Shown in pieces: positions 49,301 through 58,180 of a stretch of DNA of 64,000 bases; the stretch's first letter is position 1; each line of letters opens with the position of its first letter. The notes beneath the pieces are model-generated. The model worked only from the letters and a program-made list of their open reading frames with translations. It was not told the origin of the DNA and made no database searches. The DNA lies in NCBI RefSeq assembly GCF_002140715.2, contig NZ_NGLE02000001.1:3004001-3068000 (forward strand). The letters are read 5' to 3'. A program made the position numbers and the translations under genes. This stretch comes from Enterococcus sp. 4G2_DIV0659 (GTDB lineage: Bacteria > Bacillota > Bacilli > Lactobacillales > Enterococcaceae).

Positions 49301-49531
49301 GCAATGGAAAAAGTTTATCAAATATCAGACTGGACGAATATACAGGAAAGTTGGTTAAATCGTATTGAAAAGCAACTTCTTCAAACAACAGTGCTTGCTC
49401 CAACTGCGAAAGAGTTTTTTGAGGAAAATCAACTTTTTGAAGATAGTGGTGGGTATAATCGAATGAAACAGATTTTTAAAGATGATGTCGATACCATTGT
49501 AGAAGTTATAAATGATAATTTATATGCATAA
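46322..49531 (+). CDS. hsdR: Type I restriction enzyme R subunit
   Basis: 1069 residues. An N-terminal DUF4145-like region has RMIGNKAAHNG (about 88-98). A PD-(D/E)XK nuclease follows (Asp near 247 in ADYALFNG, EAK near 261 in IVEAKKY), then an SF2 translocase with Walker A TGTGKT (about 399), DEAH (about 501-504) and helicase motifs to GRATRLCK, and a C-terminal assembly domain. It cuts DNA far from unmethylated sites after translocation, together with HsdM and HsdS. GAGGAGAAGTA precedes the ATG. Full length. Confidence 0.93.
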   Translation: MESNFSFFSKKWVYLANLGEAAQRNAFQDPNASLIKTRQYSEAMVEAIFRLENMNIPKGFNQCDKINYLSNKGVLSKSITEIFHRIRMIGNKAAHNGNYGITDEAKESVKFIFYLGCWFMKVYDIHTFKAPEFQTLVDEDSIRESKIATLENHLLKQQKEFEKILDLLKGISQTSETKKERREASKKFTSQYPLDEKDTRVLIDQQLRDAGWECDTKELNFKINKTMPKKNRKMAIAEWRCGDKWADYALFNGTKLIGIVEAKKYEKDIPGDIGQAKEYAKNVQSIEGTGLFYSDRDYKVPFIYATNGRPYLKQIEEKSGIYFWDSRTPQKAERALEAWHSPKDLEQKLKSDEQVADQELQNEPYPEFAERNYQIEAIKAVEAGLKDNKERMLLAMATGTGKTRTALALMYRLIKTDRVRRVLFLVDRTALGTQAADALKDTKIEKLAFSDIYDVKEVTEAMPEDTTRIQIATVQGMVHRLFYSGNEEARPSVGQYDFIIVDEAHRGYTEDREMSDEALLYMNQNDYVSQYRRVIDFFDATVLGLTATPALHTTEIFGEPIYTYSYTDAVVDGYLVDHEPPYKFETELSKNGISFVKDEEIDVWNNESQSIDKTKLKDNLSFEVDKFNRKVMTEEFNRVILDRLTEDIYPNDEEKTLIFAANDQHADKIVKLLKEIYSDKGVIVEEHAIEKITGAIYDSGQMIKRFKNEKYPSIAVTVDLLTTGIDVPEICNLVFLRRVRSRILYDQMLGRATRLCKRIGKESFKIYDAVHLYDGLQKISDMKPVVKNPNHSITYLLDESLQSKSEEEFNFYKKELIAKLQRKKQSLTEKQEEELKELNNVDSIDKWLQNLKEMSKVELQSQVKQIERMAYSKNVRYSMYISNHKDTFIDETRGYGEGNERPGDYLDSFNRFIRENMNLIPALQIVVKRPKELTIVDLRSIRLTLKEKHFDEKDLQSAWKKEKKETIAADIISFIRQAALGSPLVPHEQRIKNAMEKVYQISDWTNIQESWLNRIEKQLLQTTVLAPTAKEFFEENQLFEDSGGYNRMKQIFKDDVDTIVEVINDNLYA

Positions 49532-49533
49532 TA

Positions 49534-49565
49534 AGATTCGGACTCTTGAAAAAGGGTCCGAATCT
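49534..49565 (+). other. Hairpin between hsdR and hsdM
   Basis: AGATTCGGACTCTT pairs with AGGGTCCGAATCT; no T tract follows. It could tune the ratio of hsdR to hsdM transcript rather than stop transcription fully. Confidence 0.6.
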
Positions 49566-49588
49566 ATTGTGGAGGAAGAGGAGAAACA

Positions 49589-51034
49589 ATGACAAATAAC
49601 GAAATTGTTCAGAAATTATGGAAGTTAGCGGATGTCTTAAGAGATGATGGTGTTAGCTATCAAAACTATGTGACAGAATTAACATTTATTTTATTCTTAA
49701 AAATGATGAAGGAACAAGGAGATCGCTCTGAGAGCAAAATTCCAGAAGGATATCGTTGGGATGATTTAGTTTCTAAAGAAGGATTAGAGTTAAAAACGTT
49801 TTATCAAAAACTATTAACGGATTTATCAAATCCTAAAATCGCTAAAGACTCACGTTTGCAAATGATTTATCACAATGCTTCAACAACGATTGATGAACCA
49901 AAGAATTTAGAAAAAATTATCAAGGCAATTGATGATTTAGACTGGTATAATGCCAAAGAAGAAGGTCTTGGTGATTTATACGAAGGATTACTGGAAAAGA
50001 ATGCAAGCGAAACGAAATCTGGTGCTGGTCAATACTTTACACCAAGAGTATTAATTGATGTCATGGTTGAATTGTTAGATCCTAAACTAGGTGAGCGCTT
50101 AAATGATCCAGCAGCTGGAACATTTGGATTTATGATAGCGGCAGACCATTACTTAAAAAATAAATTTGATCATTATTTTGATATTGCACCTGACTTAGCT
50201 GAATTTCAAAAAAAGGAAGCTTTTTCAGGAATGGAATTGGTACCTGGAACACATCGCTTAGCATTGATGAATGCTTTACTCCACGATATTGAAGGTCGTT
50301 TAGAGTTGGGGGATTCATTATCTACGAATGGGAAATGGATGAAAGACTTTGATGTGGTGTTAACCAATCCACCTTTTGGTACAAAAAAAGGTGGAGAGCG
50401 GGCAACTCGTGATGATTTGACATTTGAGACCTCTAATAAACAATTAAATTTTTTACAAACAATTTATAATTCGTTAAAACCAAACGGTAAATCTCGTGCG
50501 GCGGTTGTTATTCCAGATAATGTTTTATTTGCTGATGGCATCGGAGAACAAATTCGACGTGACTTGATGAATAAATGTAATCTTCACACTATTTTACGTC
50601 TACCGAAAGGTATTTTTTATGCTCAAGGAGTACAAACCAATGTATTGTTTTTTGAGAGAGGTACTTCTGAAAAAAATAATACAAAAGAAGTTTGGATTTA
50701 TGATATGAGAAATAACATGCGTTCTTTTGGTAAACGGAATCCTTTGACGATACAAGATTTTGAAGAATTTATTGCTTGTTATCACCAAGAAAATATTCAA
50801 GAACGAAAAGAAATATATACACCTGAAAATTTTAATGGACGTTGGCGAAAATATACGATAGAAGAAATTACAGCTCGTGATAATGCAACGTTAGATATTT
50901 CTTGGTTGGAAGATGAAAGTACAACGCCAGATTATACACTAGATGAAATGATGCAATTAATTAAGGAAAAATCTCAAATCATTTCGACCACTGTTTCTGA
51001 GTTGGAGAGCTTGTTGGGAGAGATTGACCAATGA
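49589..51034 (+). CDS. hsdM: Type I DNA methyltransferase M subunit
   Basis: 481 residues. N-terminal HsdM helical domain (WKLADVLRDDGVSYQNYV), SAM motif NDPAAGTFGFM and the N6-adenine catalytic NPPF (VLTNPPFGTKKGG, residues about 259-267). Methylates adenines in the target given by HsdS. GGAGGAAGAGGAG precedes it; the stop overlaps hsdS by four bases (ATGA). Confidence 0.95.
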   Translation: MTNNEIVQKLWKLADVLRDDGVSYQNYVTELTFILFLKMMKEQGDRSESKIPEGYRWDDLVSKEGLELKTFYQKLLTDLSNPKIAKDSRLQMIYHNASTTIDEPKNLEKIIKAIDDLDWYNAKEEGLGDLYEGLLEKNASETKSGAGQYFTPRVLIDVMVELLDPKLGERLNDPAAGTFGFMIAADHYLKNKFDHYFDIAPDLAEFQKKEAFSGMELVPGTHRLALMNALLHDIEGRLELGDSLSTNGKWMKDFDVVLTNPPFGTKKGGERATRDDLTFETSNKQLNFLQTIYNSLKPNGKSRAAVVIPDNVLFADGIGEQIRRDLMNKCNLHTILRLPKGIFYAQGVQTNVLFFERGTSEKNNTKEVWIYDMRNNMRSFGKRNPLTIQDFEEFIACYHQENIQERKEIYTPENFNGRWRKYTIEEITARDNATLDISWLEDESTTPDYTLDEMMQLIKEKSQIISTTVSELESLLGEIDQ

Positions 51035-52449
51035 TTGATACAAAAGCGTTAAAAGAAAAAATATTAGATTTAGCGATGCGTGGTAAATTGGTTGAACAGG
51101 ATCCAATTGATGAACCTGTAGAACAATTATTACAAAAAATAAAAGAAGAAAAAGAAAAACTTATTAATGAAGGAAAACTTAAAAAAGAAAAAGCACGCCC
51201 AAAGATTGAACCAAAAGAGATTCCTTATATATTACCGAGAAATTGGCAATGGGTAAGGTTAGGGGAAGTGTTATCTTTGCTCAATGGTGATAGAGGAAAG
51301 AACTATCCATCTCAAAAGTATTTTCAGAGAACCGGAATACCAATCATTAATGCAGGAGCTTTAGGTAAAATTGAAATAAATAATGAAAAATTAAACTATA
51401 TTTCAGAAGAAAAATTTTCGATGTTGAAAGCTGGATTTGTTAAAAAAAATGACATCTTATATTGTATTCGAGGTTCTTTGGGAAAAAGCTCAATAAACAC
51501 ATTGGATAGGGGGGCAATTGCCTCTTCTTTGGTGATTATAAGACCATTTGCTGAAATGAATATTAAATATATTTATTATATATTGATTTCTAAATTAGGA
51601 GAGAATCAAATAAAAATGGAGGAGAATGGTACAGCTCAACCCAATTTATCGGCTGATAGTCTGAAAAAATTCTTGTTACCTTTTCCTTCTTTAAAGGAAC
51701 AAAACCTTATAGTCCAAAAAATTGAAGAAGTATTTAGTAAAATTGATTTGTTAGAACGCTCTCTTGAAGAAGTTAATTATTTCGCGAACTTAGTAGATAG
51801 AAAAGTTCTAGAAGTAGCGATGCAAGGAAAATTAGTAAAGCAAGAATCAACTGATGAACCTGCAAGTGAGTTAATTGAAAAAATTAAAGAAAAGAAAGGT
51901 ATACTTGTTCAAGAAAAGAAAATAAAGAATGAAAAAAAATTATTAAAGATTGCGAAAGAAGAAATTCCATATACTGTTCCAGAAAATTGGCAATGGGTGA
52001 GAATGAATGAGATTGCATATCAAATTTCAGCTGGAGGTGATAAGCCTAAAATCTTTAGTTTAACTAAAGATGAAAATTATAATGTTCCTATATTTTCAAA
52101 TGGAAAAAATAAGCAAGGGTTATTTGGATATGCAAAAGAAGCAAAAATATTTGAAAAAGCAATTACAATTTCGGCTAGAGGAACTATAGGTTTTTCAGTA
52201 GTCAGAACTGAACCGTTTGTACCAATCGTCCGTTTGCTGACAATTATTTTATTAGAAAGTAATGAATTGTTTTTCAAATATTATTTTGATTTTGCTATTC
52301 TTGCTGGAGAGGGTTCAAGTATTCCACAACTTACAGTTCCGACTTTACAAGCTAAAGTGATTCCTTTACCGCCTCTAAATGAACAAAATCGTATTGTTAC
52401 AAGAATAGAATTGTTACAATCCTTAACTGAAAAACTCAGAAATAAATAA
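51031..52449 (+). CDS. hsdS: Type I specificity subunit S
   Basis: 472 residues with two target-recognition domains and two conserved helical spacers. The two halves repeat each other (MRGKLVEQDPIDEP versus MQGKLVKQESTDEP, and PRNWQWVRLGE versus PENWQWVRMNE). Each domain reads one half of a bipartite site; the site itself cannot be told from sequence. No extra partial hsdS or inverted repeats for phase variation are nearby. Confidence 0.93.
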   Translation: MIDTKALKEKILDLAMRGKLVEQDPIDEPVEQLLQKIKEEKEKLINEGKLKKEKARPKIEPKEIPYILPRNWQWVRLGEVLSLLNGDRGKNYPSQKYFQRTGIPIINAGALGKIEINNEKLNYISEEKFSMLKAGFVKKNDILYCIRGSLGKSSINTLDRGAIASSLVIIRPFAEMNIKYIYYILISKLGENQIKMEENGTAQPNLSADSLKKFLLPFPSLKEQNLIVQKIEEVFSKIDLLERSLEEVNYFANLVDRKVLEVAMQGKLVKQESTDEPASELIEKIKEKKGILVQEKKIKNEKKLLKIAKEEIPYTVPENWQWVRMNEIAYQISAGGDKPKIFSLTKDENYNVPIFSNGKNKQGLFGYAKEAKIFEKAITISARGTIGFSVVRTEPFVPIVRLLTIILLESNELFFKYYFDFAILAGEGSSIPQLTVPTLQAKVIPLPPLNEQNRIVTRIELLQSLTEKLRNK

Positions 52450-52478
52450 TTTTTATTTGTTGAAAAGGAGGTGTTGTT

Positions 52479-53390
52479 TTGGTTCTCTATCACGTAAACA
52501 AACAAGAAATGATAGAAATTCAAGAAGAAGTTTTTACTAACGAAAAAGAATTACAAACATTAATCGAGTCTAATTTGGAAATTTTATTTAACTTGAAATT
52601 TGTTTCTACAGAATTTTCTGTAGATAAATTTCGTCTTGATACAGTTGCGTATGATGAAGAAACAAAAAGTTTCGTGATTATCGAATACAAAAAAGGAAAA
52701 CGTTTTAGCGTGATCGATCAAGGTTATGCATATTTAAATACATTGGTAGCTCATAAAGGTGAATTTGTACTAAGTTACAATGAACAATATCCTGATCAGC
52801 TAAAACGTATCAATGATATTGAGTGGTCACAAACACGTATCATTTTTGTCGCGAATGACTATACTAGTTATCAGTTTGGTGCAATAAATAATCCAGATTT
52901 ACCAATAGATTTAGTTAAGGTGAAGAAATACAAGAATGGGCTAATGAATGTAGAGATGTTGGCTAAAACTATAGTTAAGCAAAATATAACGGCCAATCAC
53001 AAAAAAGAAGATATAAATAGAAAAGGTCTATCTAAGGAAATTAAAGTATACACAGAAGAGGAACACGTTGCTAAAGGCTCTGAAGAGATTCAAGAACTTT
53101 ATGAAGAGCTAAAGGAGCTTATTTTAAGTTGGGATAGTGCAATTCAAATTAAACCAGTAAAACTATATAATTCTTTCAAACTAAAACGAAATATTGTTGA
53201 TATTCATATTCAAAAAAAAGCGTTAAAACTTTGGATTAATTTAAAATATGGTGAACTCCATGATCCAGAACATACAGCTCGAAATGTAAGTGAAACGGGA
53301 CATTGGGGCAATGGGGATTATGAAATTCTTATGAAAGACAATCAAAATATTGAATATATTGCTAGTCTTATCAAACAATCGAGAGTGTAA
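52479..53390 (+). CDS. PD-(D/E)XK nuclease-like plus DUF5655-type protein, 3' end altered by IS insertion
   Basis: 303 residues. N-terminal nuclease-like fold (DTVAYDEETKSFVIIEYKKG supplies the Asp, Glu and Lys) and a C-terminal domain with WINLKYGELHDPEHTARNVS and GHWGNGDYEI, which I recognise as DUF5655. Start TTG at 52479 after AAGGAGGTG. The last codons (RV and stop) come from the IS256-family element inserted at 53381. In the original frame the protein continued beyond the element with SWRYHKHENKQKS. Often found next to type I systems; likely an accessory nuclease. Function after truncation uncertain. Confidence 0.75.
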   Translation: MVLYHVNKQEMIEIQEEVFTNEKELQTLIESNLEILFNLKFVSTEFSVDKFRLDTVAYDEETKSFVIIEYKKGKRFSVIDQGYAYLNTLVAHKGEFVLSYNEQYPDQLKRINDIEWSQTRIIFVANDYTSYQFGAINNPDLPIDLVKVKKYKNGLMNVEMLAKTIVKQNITANHKKEDINRKGLSKEIKVYTEEEHVAKGSEEIQELYEELKELILSWDSAIQIKPVKLYNSFKLKRNIVDIHIQKKALKLWINLKYGELHDPEHTARNVSETGHWGNGDYEILMKDNQNIEYIASLIKQSRV

Positions 53391-54887
53391 AATAAACTGT
53401 GTAAGTAGCTCATTCTAGATAAGCTACTTATACAGTTTTTCTTTTCATGCAAAGGAAATTCAGATAAAATAAAAATGAAAGGATGCGAGAATATGGCGAG
53501 ACAGAAAAGAGATCCTAAAACTGTTGAATTAGCGAAAACCATTCTAGAAAGCTACAATCCTGAAAATGTCGATGACATGCAAGACGCTCTAAAAGATATT
53601 TTTGGTCCCTTATTTGAACAAATGCTTCAAGGCGAAATGACCCATCATTTAGGCTACGATATTCATTCAAAACAGGAGAAAGAAACGAACAATCGAAGAA
53701 ATGGATTTGGCTCTAAGAAAGTAAAAACAAGCTTTGGAGAAGTCCCTATTGATGTACCTAGAGACAGAGAAGCCACGTTTGAACCAGAACTTATTAAGAA
53801 ACGTGAACGGGATGTTTCAGCTATCGAATCAAAGGTTTTGTCCATGTATGCCAGAGGCATGTCTCAAAGAGATATCGCTCATACCATTGATGATATTTAT
53901 GGGTTCTCCATTTCTCACGAAATGATTTCTACAATCACCGATTCTGTTCTTCCAGAACTGGAGGAATGGCAAAATCGCCCTTTGGCGAAGTGTTATGCCT
54001 TTGTTTTTGTGGATTGTATGTATGTGACGTTAAGAGAAAATTATGAAGTCAAAGAATACGCTGTGTATACAATTCTTGGCTATGATTTAAAAGGAAAAAA
54101 AGATATTTTAGGGTTGTGGTTGAATGAAACCGAGAGTAAAAACCGCTGGATGCAGATTTTTGATGAATTGAAATCTCGCGGTGTACAGGACATTTTCTTT
54201 ATGTCTATGGATGGTGTTTCTGGGCTTGAAGATGGCGCAAAATCTATTTTTCCAAAGGTGATCGTTCAACGCTGTATCGTCCATTTAGTGCGTAATGCGC
54301 TTCGGTATGTTCCTTATAAAGACTACAAGGAATTTTCTCGGGAAATGAAAAAGTTTTATGGTGCTCCTTCATTAAAAGCTTGTCAAAGTGCTTTTGATGT
54401 TTTTCAAAAACGTTGGTCTCACTACTCTGGTGCAGTAGAGGTTTGGAAACGGAATTTTTCTCATGTGGAACAACTTTATGATTATGGTAGCGCAGTGCGT
54501 AAAATTATGTACACAACAAATGCCGTTGAAAGTATTCATTCCAGCTTTAGAAAAGTAACTAAAAAAGGCGCATTTCCAAATGAAACCGCTCTTTTAAAAC
54601 TTCTTTATCTACGAGCAACAGAATTGGAAAAGAAATGGACAGCTGGATTTATTCCCAATTGGCCGATGGTCTTAAATCAATTAATGGCGAATGAACAGTT
54701 TTCTGAGCGCATCAACACTTATAGCTTATATATTTCTTAGTCACTAACGCATCAAAAAAGAACATCAAATTTTCCTTTTTTGGTAAGGTTTCTTTCTTAT
54801 ACCCTTTTAACCGAAGGTTATTTAGGAATGGTTTAATGTTCTTTTTCGTTCTTAGATTTGTCAGTTACACACTTTAGTTGACAAACC
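53381..54887 (+). mobile_element. Complete IS256-family insertion sequence
   Basis: About 1507 bp, flanked by the 9-bp target duplication CAAACAATC (53372-53380 and 54888-54896). Ends are imperfect inverted repeats (GAGAGTGTAAAATAAACTG and GGTTTGTCAACTAAAGTG on the opposite strand). Holds one intact transposase, so it may still be active. It interrupts the 3' end of the DUF5655-type gene. Confidence 0.92.
53493..54740 (+). CDS. IS256-family transposase
   Basis: 415 residues, full length. DDE catalytic residues appear in FVFVDCMYV, FFMSMDGVSG and NAVESIHSSF. The C-x-C/H motif RCIVHLVRN is present. AAAGGATGCGAGAAT precedes the ATG at 53493; an ATG 18 bases earlier is inside the ribosome site. 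Confidence 0.95.
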   Translation: MARQKRDPKTVELAKTILESYNPENVDDMQDALKDIFGPLFEQMLQGEMTHHLGYDIHSKQEKETNNRRNGFGSKKVKTSFGEVPIDVPRDREATFEPELIKKRERDVSAIESKVLSMYARGMSQRDIAHTIDDIYGFSISHEMISTITDSVLPELEEWQNRPLAKCYAFVFVDCMYVTLRENYEVKEYAVYTILGYDLKGKKDILGLWLNETESKNRWMQIFDELKSRGVQDIFFMSMDGVSGLEDGAKSIFPKVIVQRCIVHLVRNALRYVPYKDYKEFSREMKKFYGAPSLKACQSAFDVFQKRWSHYSGAVEVWKRNFSHVEQLYDYGSAVRKIMYTTNAVESIHSSFRKVTKKGAFPNETALLKLLYLRATELEKKWTAGFIPNWPMVLNQLMANEQFSERINTYSLYIS

Positions 54888-54927
54888 CAAACAATCTTGG
54901 CGTTACCATAAACATGAAAATAAACAA

Positions 54928-54959
54928 AAAAGCTGAAAACAATTTCGTTTTCAGCTTTT
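54928..54959. terminator. Bidirectional terminator
   Basis: AAAAGCTGAAAAC and GTTTTCAGCTTTT close a six-base loop, with T-rich DNA on both sides. Serves the former end of the DUF5655-type gene and the converging 88-residue gene. Confidence 0.8.
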
Positions 54960-54966
54960 ATCTAAT

Positions 54967-55233
54967 TTAAATTTTCCCTCTCTGCATCATCCTAGCTACA
55001 ATCTCCTCACCCTCCTTCAAAACCTCCTCAAAATCTCCAGCAAAAACCTGATACAACTGCTGACAAGAATAATACCGCATCCGCATATCCTTCTTATTCC
55101 TCGTAACCTTCCCATCAAAAAACTCATCCAAATAAACCAAAGACTTCTGCCAAGACCGAAGCTTGATCAACTTACTCCGCACATCCAAAATATCTTGATA
55201 AGGTACTGCCTTCAAATTCTGTTCTTTGCTCAT
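54967..55233 (-). CDS. Unrecognised 88-residue cytoplasmic protein
   Basis: Charged helical protein (MSKEQNLKAVPYQDILDVRS ... RNKKDMRMRYYSCQQLYQVFAGDF), no membrane segment. A longer frame opens at 55269, but its first residues lack a ribosome site; I prefer ATG 55233. Converges with the upstream gene at the shared terminator. No family recognised. Confidence 0.5.
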   Translation of the reverse strand: MSKEQNLKAVPYQDILDVRSKLIKLRSWQKSLVYLDEFFDGKVTRNKKDMRMRYYSCQQLYQVFAGDFEEVLKEGEEIVARMMQRGKI

Positions 55234-55410
55234 CACTACACATCCATTCCTATTTTTTGTAAAAACCAACAGGAAAATAAAAAACGATCAGACCTATCTG
55301 TGCCTCATCGTGTGCAATAGTTCGCCAAAGAACACATGAAATCGCCAAAAAAATGAAAGAATCCAGCAAAGAGACTAGTAAAATCAATCAAAATTAAGTA
55401 CAATAAAACA

Positions 55411-55517
55411 TGCGAGTACTTCGGTACGCGCTATCGGCAACTCGGATAAGCAGTTTGTGGCTGTTTATTCGGGGCCTTGCAACATGATTCCAGTCAGGTT
55501 GTAAGGTGCCGTTTTTT
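55411..55517 (+). ncRNA. Candidate small structured RNA
   Basis: About 107 bases with GCGAGTAC-TTCG-GTACGCGC (a UUCG tetraloop hairpin at 55412-55431), a second small hairpin around CGGCAACTCGG, and a terminal hairpin GGCCTTGCAAC...GTTGTAAGGTGCC with TTTTTT. A TACAAT at 55399-55404 could be the -10; no good -35 was found. No ORF. More GC-rich than its surroundings. Confidence 0.5.
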
Positions 55518-55595
55518 ATTTTTCTATTTTTTAACTTGTACATCCTTATGTTTTATTATCACCACCATCGATAAAAATCAGACTTAGAATAGAAA

Positions 55596-55627
55596 CAAAA
55601 AAGGCATTGGCGCAAAGTCCAATACCT
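55596..55627 (-). terminator. Minus-strand terminator facing the small RNA
   Basis: On the minus strand AGGTATTGG pairs with CCAATGCCT, then TTTTTTG. It ends some transcript coming from the right that I cannot identify. Confidence 0.55.
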
Positions 55628-56268
55628 GAATAAGTCAATAGTACCTTAAAGAAACCTAGCGATCCTTTCTAGTGGTAGCTCTAAAAGAGACACAACAAAA
55701 AAGCTAGTGATTCGTTTACTATTGGCAAACTGATGTGGACAGTTTTTGAAGATTTCAAGACCATTTCCGTTCGGTTCCAGCCAAACAAAAAGGTGCCAAG
55801 GATTAAATTGTCATAAAGTTGAGTGATGTTCTGAATCAGGACTTACTCAGCTTTTTTATTTCCATTCTATACACTAAGTATAAATAAATCGACAGAGAGA
55901 ATCAAGGCGAACAGAGAAAAAAAGCGAACAAAAATTCGGATTTGTTGTATGATGCCATTAATTTTTAAATAATCCTAAAGAGTAAAAAACTATGTTAGCA
56001 TCGAATAATAAGATTCATTTCCAGAAAATTCGCTCGAAATCTATTATATTTGAGTACAAATATGATTGAAGACTAGAAACCTGAAAAGCACGATGTAGAA
56101 GAGATAAAACAATATATTGTCAGAAAAAATAAAGAGCAATTTCATGGATAAATTTCCTGTATATGATACTTATTACTATGTTGATCCCGATAATAAGCAT
56201 ATGTATTGTTATAATTTGATTATCAAGATTATTTAATTCTGGGTAAAAAAATTAAAGGAGATGAAAGA
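55628..56268. other. Intergenic region with decayed coding scraps
   Basis: A terminator-like hairpin lies at 55817-55858. Near 56144-56236 a short frame reads MDKFPVYDTYYYVDPDNKHM and appears to be the tail of a decayed gene with stops just upstream. No intact gene. Confidence 0.45.
55817..55858 (+). terminator. Terminator hairpin
   Basis: AGTTGAGTGATGTTCT pairs with AGGACTTACTCAGCT, followed by TTTTTT. Its gene is not apparent. Confidence 0.6.
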
Positions 56269-56489
56269 ATGAAGAAATTAAAACTATTTATTTTCATGTT
56301 GGGTTGATCGGAGTTGTTGGAATATCTCGACAAATGGAAGCAGAAGAGTTGGAACAGCAGCAATTTGTTGGTATCACACCTAGAGCAACACCTGATATTA
56401 GAGAAGTTACATTAGATCATGGAGAGTCTTTTACCTTTAAAAAATTGGTTTTTGTTCAAAAAAATTTTGAAACACAAAGTGATTTTTAG
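56269..56489 (+). pseudogene. Small secreted protein with a one-base frameshift
   Basis: AAAGGAG and ATG give MKKLKLFIFMLG, then a stop. One base out of frame it continues LIGVVGISRQMEAEELEQQQ and ends VFVQKNFETQSDF. Together they form a signal peptide and a mature part of about 50 residues. Likely inactivated by a single-base deletion near 56303, or a sequencing error. Not recognised. Confidence 0.45.
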
Positions 56490-56782
56490 GTAAAGATAAT
56501 AGGTGGGGACTTGGAGACTTTTGGTCTATATAGTGCTATTTAGAGAGAGTTAAGTAATCTTAGAAAGGAATTCCAAGTTTTTTTACTTTAACATAATATT
56601 TTTTGTTTGTGTTATGGGATTAATTTATATTTCTTTGATGGAAAATGCAATTTTAAGGGTGAAAAAATGTGTTAATATGTTAAAATTAAGGTATATATCT
56701 TAAATCATTTATGACTTTAATTGTGATGCGTAAAAAAGGAACATAGCATTGAGATAATAAAAAATTGAAATGATGTGATTCA

Positions 56783-58159
56783 ATGACGAATATATTTAAT
56801 AAAATTCCAAATGATTTTTTTAAAATTTTAACCTCTAAAAATAAGGAACTCTTTTTAGAATCTCTTTTTCATATTGATGATCTATTGCAAGGAAATATTT
56901 ATTTTTCTCGTGATAAGGTTGTTGATAGCCTGCAAAATCATTTTTCTTCATTAGGTATTACATTTAAGGAACTAGAGTATGATGATGAATATGAAGAAGA
57001 AATAAAGTCAGTGAGGACACTTGTTCAAAGTGTTTTAAGACAGCTTGAGAAAAAAGGGTGGCTGAGAGTTAATTTAGAAGAAGGCTTTACACAACAAGTT
57101 TCTTTTCCTAGTTACGTAAACAGTTTTATCCAAGTGTTAAGAGAAATTGATTCAGATCAATCTGCGTCTTATTCGAGTTATGTATTCTCTACTTATTCCG
57201 CTTTGAAAACTGGTTTGGAAGATCCGAGTAACCTACTTGAAGGTCTAGAATCTGCCTGGACTTCCACAAAAGGTTTACACCGTGCGATTCAAAATACCTA
57301 TTTTGATTTATCAGAGATGTATGCCAAAATTGTTGATGATTTGACTACAAGTGAAATGTTATCTCAACATTTTGATATTTATAAACAAGAAATTATTGAT
57401 CAAGTGCTATTTCCCCTAAAAACAAGAGATTCCCTGCCACGGTTTAAAAATACAATTCTTAATCTACTTACTAAATATAACAGTGATGAAGTAATTGAAC
57501 TATTGATTACTCAAAATTTGAAAAATCAAAATCAATTGATTTCTGGATTTGAATTGGAAGCTGAGAGACAGGTTCTCATGTATTTGAATGGACTTGCTGA
57601 TTTCTATAGAGATGTTAGTTTCCTGATTGATAAGATTGACAATAAGAAAAACGAATATACTGAAAAATCAATTGGAAAAATTCAATATCGATTGCGTTCG
57701 GATTTTCAATTAAAGGATAAAATTGATCAGTTGATTCATCAAATTAAAGAAGACAATGAAAATCAAACTTATGATTTAGCAAATATTACGGAATTTCAAA
57801 TTGTTGATCAAGAATCTTTATATGAGCCTAGGAAGAAGAAAGAAGACATTAGTAAAAAAGCTCGAAAGAAAATAGAGTTGTCAAGGACAGATGAAGATAC
57901 TTTTGGACAGGAGCAATACCAGCTCTTTAAAAAGTTAGCCAACCCTAAGTACTCCTCGAAAAATATTGATCAGTTTATTTTAGAATTGTTAAAAGGGAAG
58001 GAAGAAATTTCAACACTAGAGTATAAGATTACTACTTATGAAGTGTTTATCTTGACTATTATGGGGGCAATTCGTGGCTACGAAGAAAATGAAAGTGGCT
58101 ACATTGTGATTATTGAAAATAAATATGTTCGTAATGGCTATTATAAAATACCAAAATGA
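56783..58159 (+). CDS. jetA: Wadjet defence protein JetA (MksF-like)
   Basis: 458 helical residues of the kleisin-type subunit that bridges the SMC dimer. The N-terminal winged-helix-like part (FFKILTSKNKELFLESLFHIDDLL) and the size match the JetA family. First of four tightly linked genes in the order A-B-C-D, which identifies the system. Ribosome site is weak. Wadjet recognises and cuts closed circular plasmid DNA by loop extrusion. Confidence 0.82.
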   Translation: MTNIFNKIPNDFFKILTSKNKELFLESLFHIDDLLQGNIYFSRDKVVDSLQNHFSSLGITFKELEYDDEYEEEIKSVRTLVQSVLRQLEKKGWLRVNLEEGFTQQVSFPSYVNSFIQVLREIDSDQSASYSSYVFSTYSALKTGLEDPSNLLEGLESAWTSTKGLHRAIQNTYFDLSEMYAKIVDDLTTSEMLSQHFDIYKQEIIDQVLFPLKTRDSLPRFKNTILNLLTKYNSDEVIELLITQNLKNQNQLISGFELEAERQVLMYLNGLADFYRDVSFLIDKIDNKKNEYTEKSIGKIQYRLRSDFQLKDKIDQLIHQIKEDNENQTYDLANITEFQIVDQESLYEPRKKKEDISKKARKKIELSRTDEDTFGQEQYQLFKKLANPKYSSKNIDQFILELLKGKEEISTLEYKITTYEVFILTIMGAIRGYEENESGYIVIIENKYVRNGYYKIPK

Positions 58160-58180
58160 TTTTTAAAAAGGGGAATAGAC

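Noticed and set aside
56304..56489. Independent 61-residue gene starting at TTG 56304
   Set aside because: A perfect ribosome site and signal-peptide start lie just upstream in the neighbouring frame; a frameshifted single gene is more likely.
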